Below are positions 62,362 through 64,000 of a stretch of 64,000 nt of DNA, in pieces (position 1 is the stretch's first letter; the number at the start of each line of letters is the position of its first letter). The notes beneath the pieces were generated by a model. That model ran no database searches. It was not told the DNA's origin and saw only the letters and a program-made list of their open reading frames with translations. The DNA is from Ectothiorhodospiraceae bacterium BW-2 (GTDB taxonomy: Bacteria > Pseudomonadota > Gammaproteobacteria > Thiohalomonadales > Thiohalomonadaceae): assembly GCA_008375315.1 (NCBI GenBank), contig CP032507.1:2541001-2605000 (forward strand), in the 5' to 3' direction. Made by a program: the position numbers and the translations under genes.

Positions 62362-62881
62362 ATGCGCCATCTTACTCTGCTGTTAATCCTGCTCTGCACC
62401 ATGCCCGCATGGAGCCAAAACCGTACTGCACTGGTGATCGGTAATAGTGACTATAGCGCATCACCCCTTAATAACCCGGTTAACGATGCCCGCGCGATGC
62501 TGTGCTGTGCGGGGAGGGACGACGACTAAATACTATTGGGGTAATAACCCAAGTGGTCGCCATGCAAATGGAAATGAGGCGCATGGTTGGCTAAATGATG
62601 GTTATAGCAAAAAAACGGTACCAGTTGGTTCTTTTAAGCCCAACGACTTTGGTCTGTACGATATGAGTGGTAATGTATGGGAGTGGGTGCAGGATTGGTA
62701 TAGCGGCAGGGCTTATAGCAACCATAGTCGTAACAACCCTACCGGCCCATCGAGCGCCTCCCTCCGGGGCAATCGTGGTGGTAGCTGGAGCAGCGACGCC
62801 AGCCGCCTGCGTTGCGTTAATCGCATGTCCTTCTCGCCAGGCCTCCGCAACCACAGCATCGGCCTGCGCCTTGCCAGGTAG
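62362..62881 (+). pseudogene. caspase-like / formylglycine-generating-enzyme-fold protein with internal deletion
   Basis: AAGGAG precedes ATG 62362. The first part has a signal peptide (RHLTLLLILLCTMPAWSQ) and the opening strand of a peptidase C14 caspase domain ([11 protein letters not shown]...[11 protein letters not shown]). It then stops in this frame. From about 62509, one frame over, an FGE/SUMF1-like C-terminal domain is coded ([55 protein letters not shown] stop). Several hundred codons of an original caspase-FGE fusion seem to be deleted at the junction. The last ~80 bases resemble a diversity-generating retroelement variable region. Confidence 0.8.
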
Positions 62882-62888
62882 AGTTACC

Positions 62889-63302
62889 TTAGCCCACTAA
62901 CAACGGATTAATAATCACCAGAGACTCAACCCACTGCCCATGCTGCATATCCTCACTGTAGAGGGTAGTGCAACCGGCTTGTAGCGCTGCCGCAGCAACC
63001 TGGCTATCCCAAATAGAGAAGCCGTAACGATTGCGGATGTGCTGTGTCCGGCGAATCGTGGTGCTATCCATCGACTGAACCCGGCAACGCTGCAGCATTC
63101 GTTCAATATTGCGGCCAATCGTCGCTTCATCCTCACCATTGCGGCGCATGGTGTTAAAGTATTCAGCACAGACTTGGGCACTTATCACCCTATTCTGGCA
63201 CTGTTGGGTAAAGTCCCACGCCTTAGATGAGCGTTCATCTGCCGGGGCATCTAGGTGGGCATAGACCCAAATGTTGGTGTCGATAAAGTTAGCGCCGCTC
63301 AT
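62889..63302 (-). CDS. PIN-domain toxin (VapC-like)
   Basis: A 137-residue PIN-domain ribonuclease. It has acidic residues in FIDTNIWVY, a Glu in AQVCAEYFN, and Asp residues in FSIWDSQVAAAAL and LYSEDMQHGQ, which together form the metal-binding site. VapC-type toxins cleave tRNA or rRNA when freed from antitoxin. It overlaps the upstream antitoxin gene by 14 bases, the usual antitoxin-first order. The 3' end is only 7 bases from the FGE pseudogene. Confidence 0.88.
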   Translation of the reverse strand: MSGANFIDTNIWVYAHLDAPADERSSKAWDFTQQCQNRVISAQVCAEYFNTMRRNGEDEATIGRNIERMLQRCRVQSMDSTTIRRTQHIRNRYGFSIWDSQVAAAALQAGCTTLYSEDMQHGQWVESLVIINPLLVG

Positions 63303-63495
63303 TGCGCTCTTCGCGTGAAAGTGTAATAACGCGATCTACCCTGCGGCGTTCAAATTCGCTACTCTCTTTATCCGTCCCGATAGAGGTGTCATTGGATAGT
63401 GGCCAAATAATCAGCTCTATCCGTTGATGCTGTAAATCTTCCGGTATGGGGATTGAGGCAGGGGCATCATCATAGATTTGTCGGATAGGTTGCAT
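63289..63495 (-). CDS. antitoxin of the PIN toxin
   Basis: A 68-residue protein directly upstream of and overlapping the PIN toxin gene. The opening MQPIRQIYDDAPASIPIP and ELIIWPL resemble short antitoxins that accompany PIN toxins. The C-terminal half is charged (EFERRRVDRVITLSREERN) and would wrap the toxin. Assignment rests mostly on position. Confidence 0.75.
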   Translation of the reverse strand: MQPIRQIYDDAPASIPIPEDLQHQRIELIIWPLSNDTSIGTDKESSEFERRRVDRVITLSREERNERR

Positions 63496-63739
63496 AGTTT
63501 AGCTCTCCAGGTAGGTTAGTCCGCTAATCGTATGAGATTTAGCTGCCGCTGTCACCCTGTTCTGCTCACCATGTAACGGCTCTACCGGCTACACCGTTGC
63601 CTTCGGCACCTACCACATCAGCCAGTCTACCCACTCTCACTGCTTTCCCTGCGCCCGTACCGCCTGTCACCGGAGGTACGGCCTGAACCACACCACACCC
63701 CCTGCCATTTTTAATTGATTATTTAAGGAGGGCAGCAGG
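63496..63739. other. intergenic region with a start-less coding-like stretch
   Basis: A plus-strand frame from about 63552 to 63713 encodes paired cysteines (CSPC ... CFPC) and ends FN-stop, but it lacks a start codon. It may be a zinc-ribbon gene remnant. AAGGAGGG at 63725-63732 belongs to the next gene. Confidence 0.4.
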
Positions 63740-63991
63740 GTGGTGTCCGCTTGGGGGTGTGTTATGGCTTCAGGTGCTTTTTGTGGGGTTATAGCAATAG
63801 ACGAGCGCCACGGCACCCCACGCCAGGCCATCGATGAACAGGCCAAAGCGGCAGACTTAACCCATGCTGCTACTGTTCATCGCATGATTTTAGCTGATTT
63901 GATGGATGCAGGGGTTGATGAACGGTGTGCCAGAGCTGTGATTACCGCTATTGCTAAGGGGATGGTGCCGAATGTGACGATTCGTTATTAA
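63740..63991 (+). CDS. small hypothetical protein
   Basis: An 83-residue protein not recognised as a known family. GTG 63740 has a strong AAGGAGGG seven bases upstream; ATG 63764 is an alternative. The central part looks helical (RQAIDEQAKAADLTHAATVHRMILADLMDAGVD), ending ARAVITAIAKGMVPNVTIRY. It may be a plasmid or phage gene, judging only by the accessory context. Confidence 0.5.
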   Translation: MVSAWGCVMASGAFCGVIAIDERHGTPRQAIDEQAKAADLTHAATVHRMILADLMDAGVDERCARAVITAIAKGMVPNVTIRY

Positions 63992-64000
63992 GGATAAGCG

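Noticed and set aside
63552-63713. Cys-containing zinc-ribbon-like coding stretch
   Set aside because: No start codon in frame and a stop shortly upstream; at most a remnant.
62889-63991. DGR reverse transcriptase or template repeat downstream of the FGE variable-like region
   Set aside because: The genes there are a PIN toxin, its antitoxin and a small hypothetical; no reverse-transcriptase motif or similar repeat was seen.

Overview
The window looks like chromosome from a gammaproteobacterium. The supporting evidence is gene order: a UPF0149-pepP-ubiH-ubiI run as in E. coli, clpA next to infA, adjacent hemC-hemD, and PilE/FimT/PilW/PilX/PilV-type minor pilins. Genus cannot be read from the sequence. 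Base composition is moderately GC-rich in the core and visibly more AT-rich in parts of 57.7-62 kb.

Layout. (1) 1-4.4 kb is a damaged edge: a frameshifted CBS/DUF294 gene, the C-terminal stump of a sodium/solute symporter, a DDE transposase, a methyltransferase with different codon use, then a strong promoter and tRNA-Gly and tRNA-Arg. (2) 4.4-15.2 kb holds a phage-type adenine methyltransferase, a transglutaminase / ATP-grasp-alpha-E / DUF748 cluster, SseB, psd, an IS remnant, a NUDIX hydrolase and radA. (3) 15.3-24.6 kb is a signalling block: an ammonium-transporter-PAS-PAS-GGDEF-EAL fusion, an OmpR-type regulator, a histidine-kinase-like protein without its ATPase domain, and an operon of DAHP synthase, hybrid kinase, stand-alone receiver and H-NOX nitric-oxide sensor. 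(4) 24.7-39.8 kb is mainly housekeeping on the minus strand: mlaA, an RND pump, mnmA, a heptad/hendecad coiled-coil protein, polA, a PilJ-domain chemoreceptor, a GlcG-like protein, and the ubiquinone/pepP cluster. (5) 39.9-46.1 kb is a type IV pilus minor-pilin locus ending in a 1005-residue PilV-like protein with four repeated domains. (6) 46.1-57.2 kb is core again: YihY, rsmA, clpA, infA, an MFS transporter, a CTP protease, a polysaccharide deacetylase, hemC and hemD. (7) 57.2-64 kb is accessory: an orphan DUF2384 protein, a ParA-like ATPase, an IS nested beside a copy of its own end, gene stumps, a decayed BglII-type restriction system whose methyltransferase survives, a broken caspase-FGE gene whose C-terminus resembles a diversity-generating retroelement variable region, and a VapBC-like toxin-antitoxin pair.

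How the parts connect. Sensors for ammonium, NO (H-NOX) and possibly nitrate (PilJ/NarX-like domain) lie within 20 kb, and the ammonium sensor carries both c-di-GMP-making and c-di-GMP-degrading domains. This suggests nitrogen-species control of surface or motile behaviour, possibly including the pili, but that link is inference. I did not find a complete, clearly new multi-gene system. The strongest leads are the diversified-looking FGE C-terminus, the modular pilin adhesin, the Amt-c-di-GMP fusion and the kinase lacking an ATPase domain.
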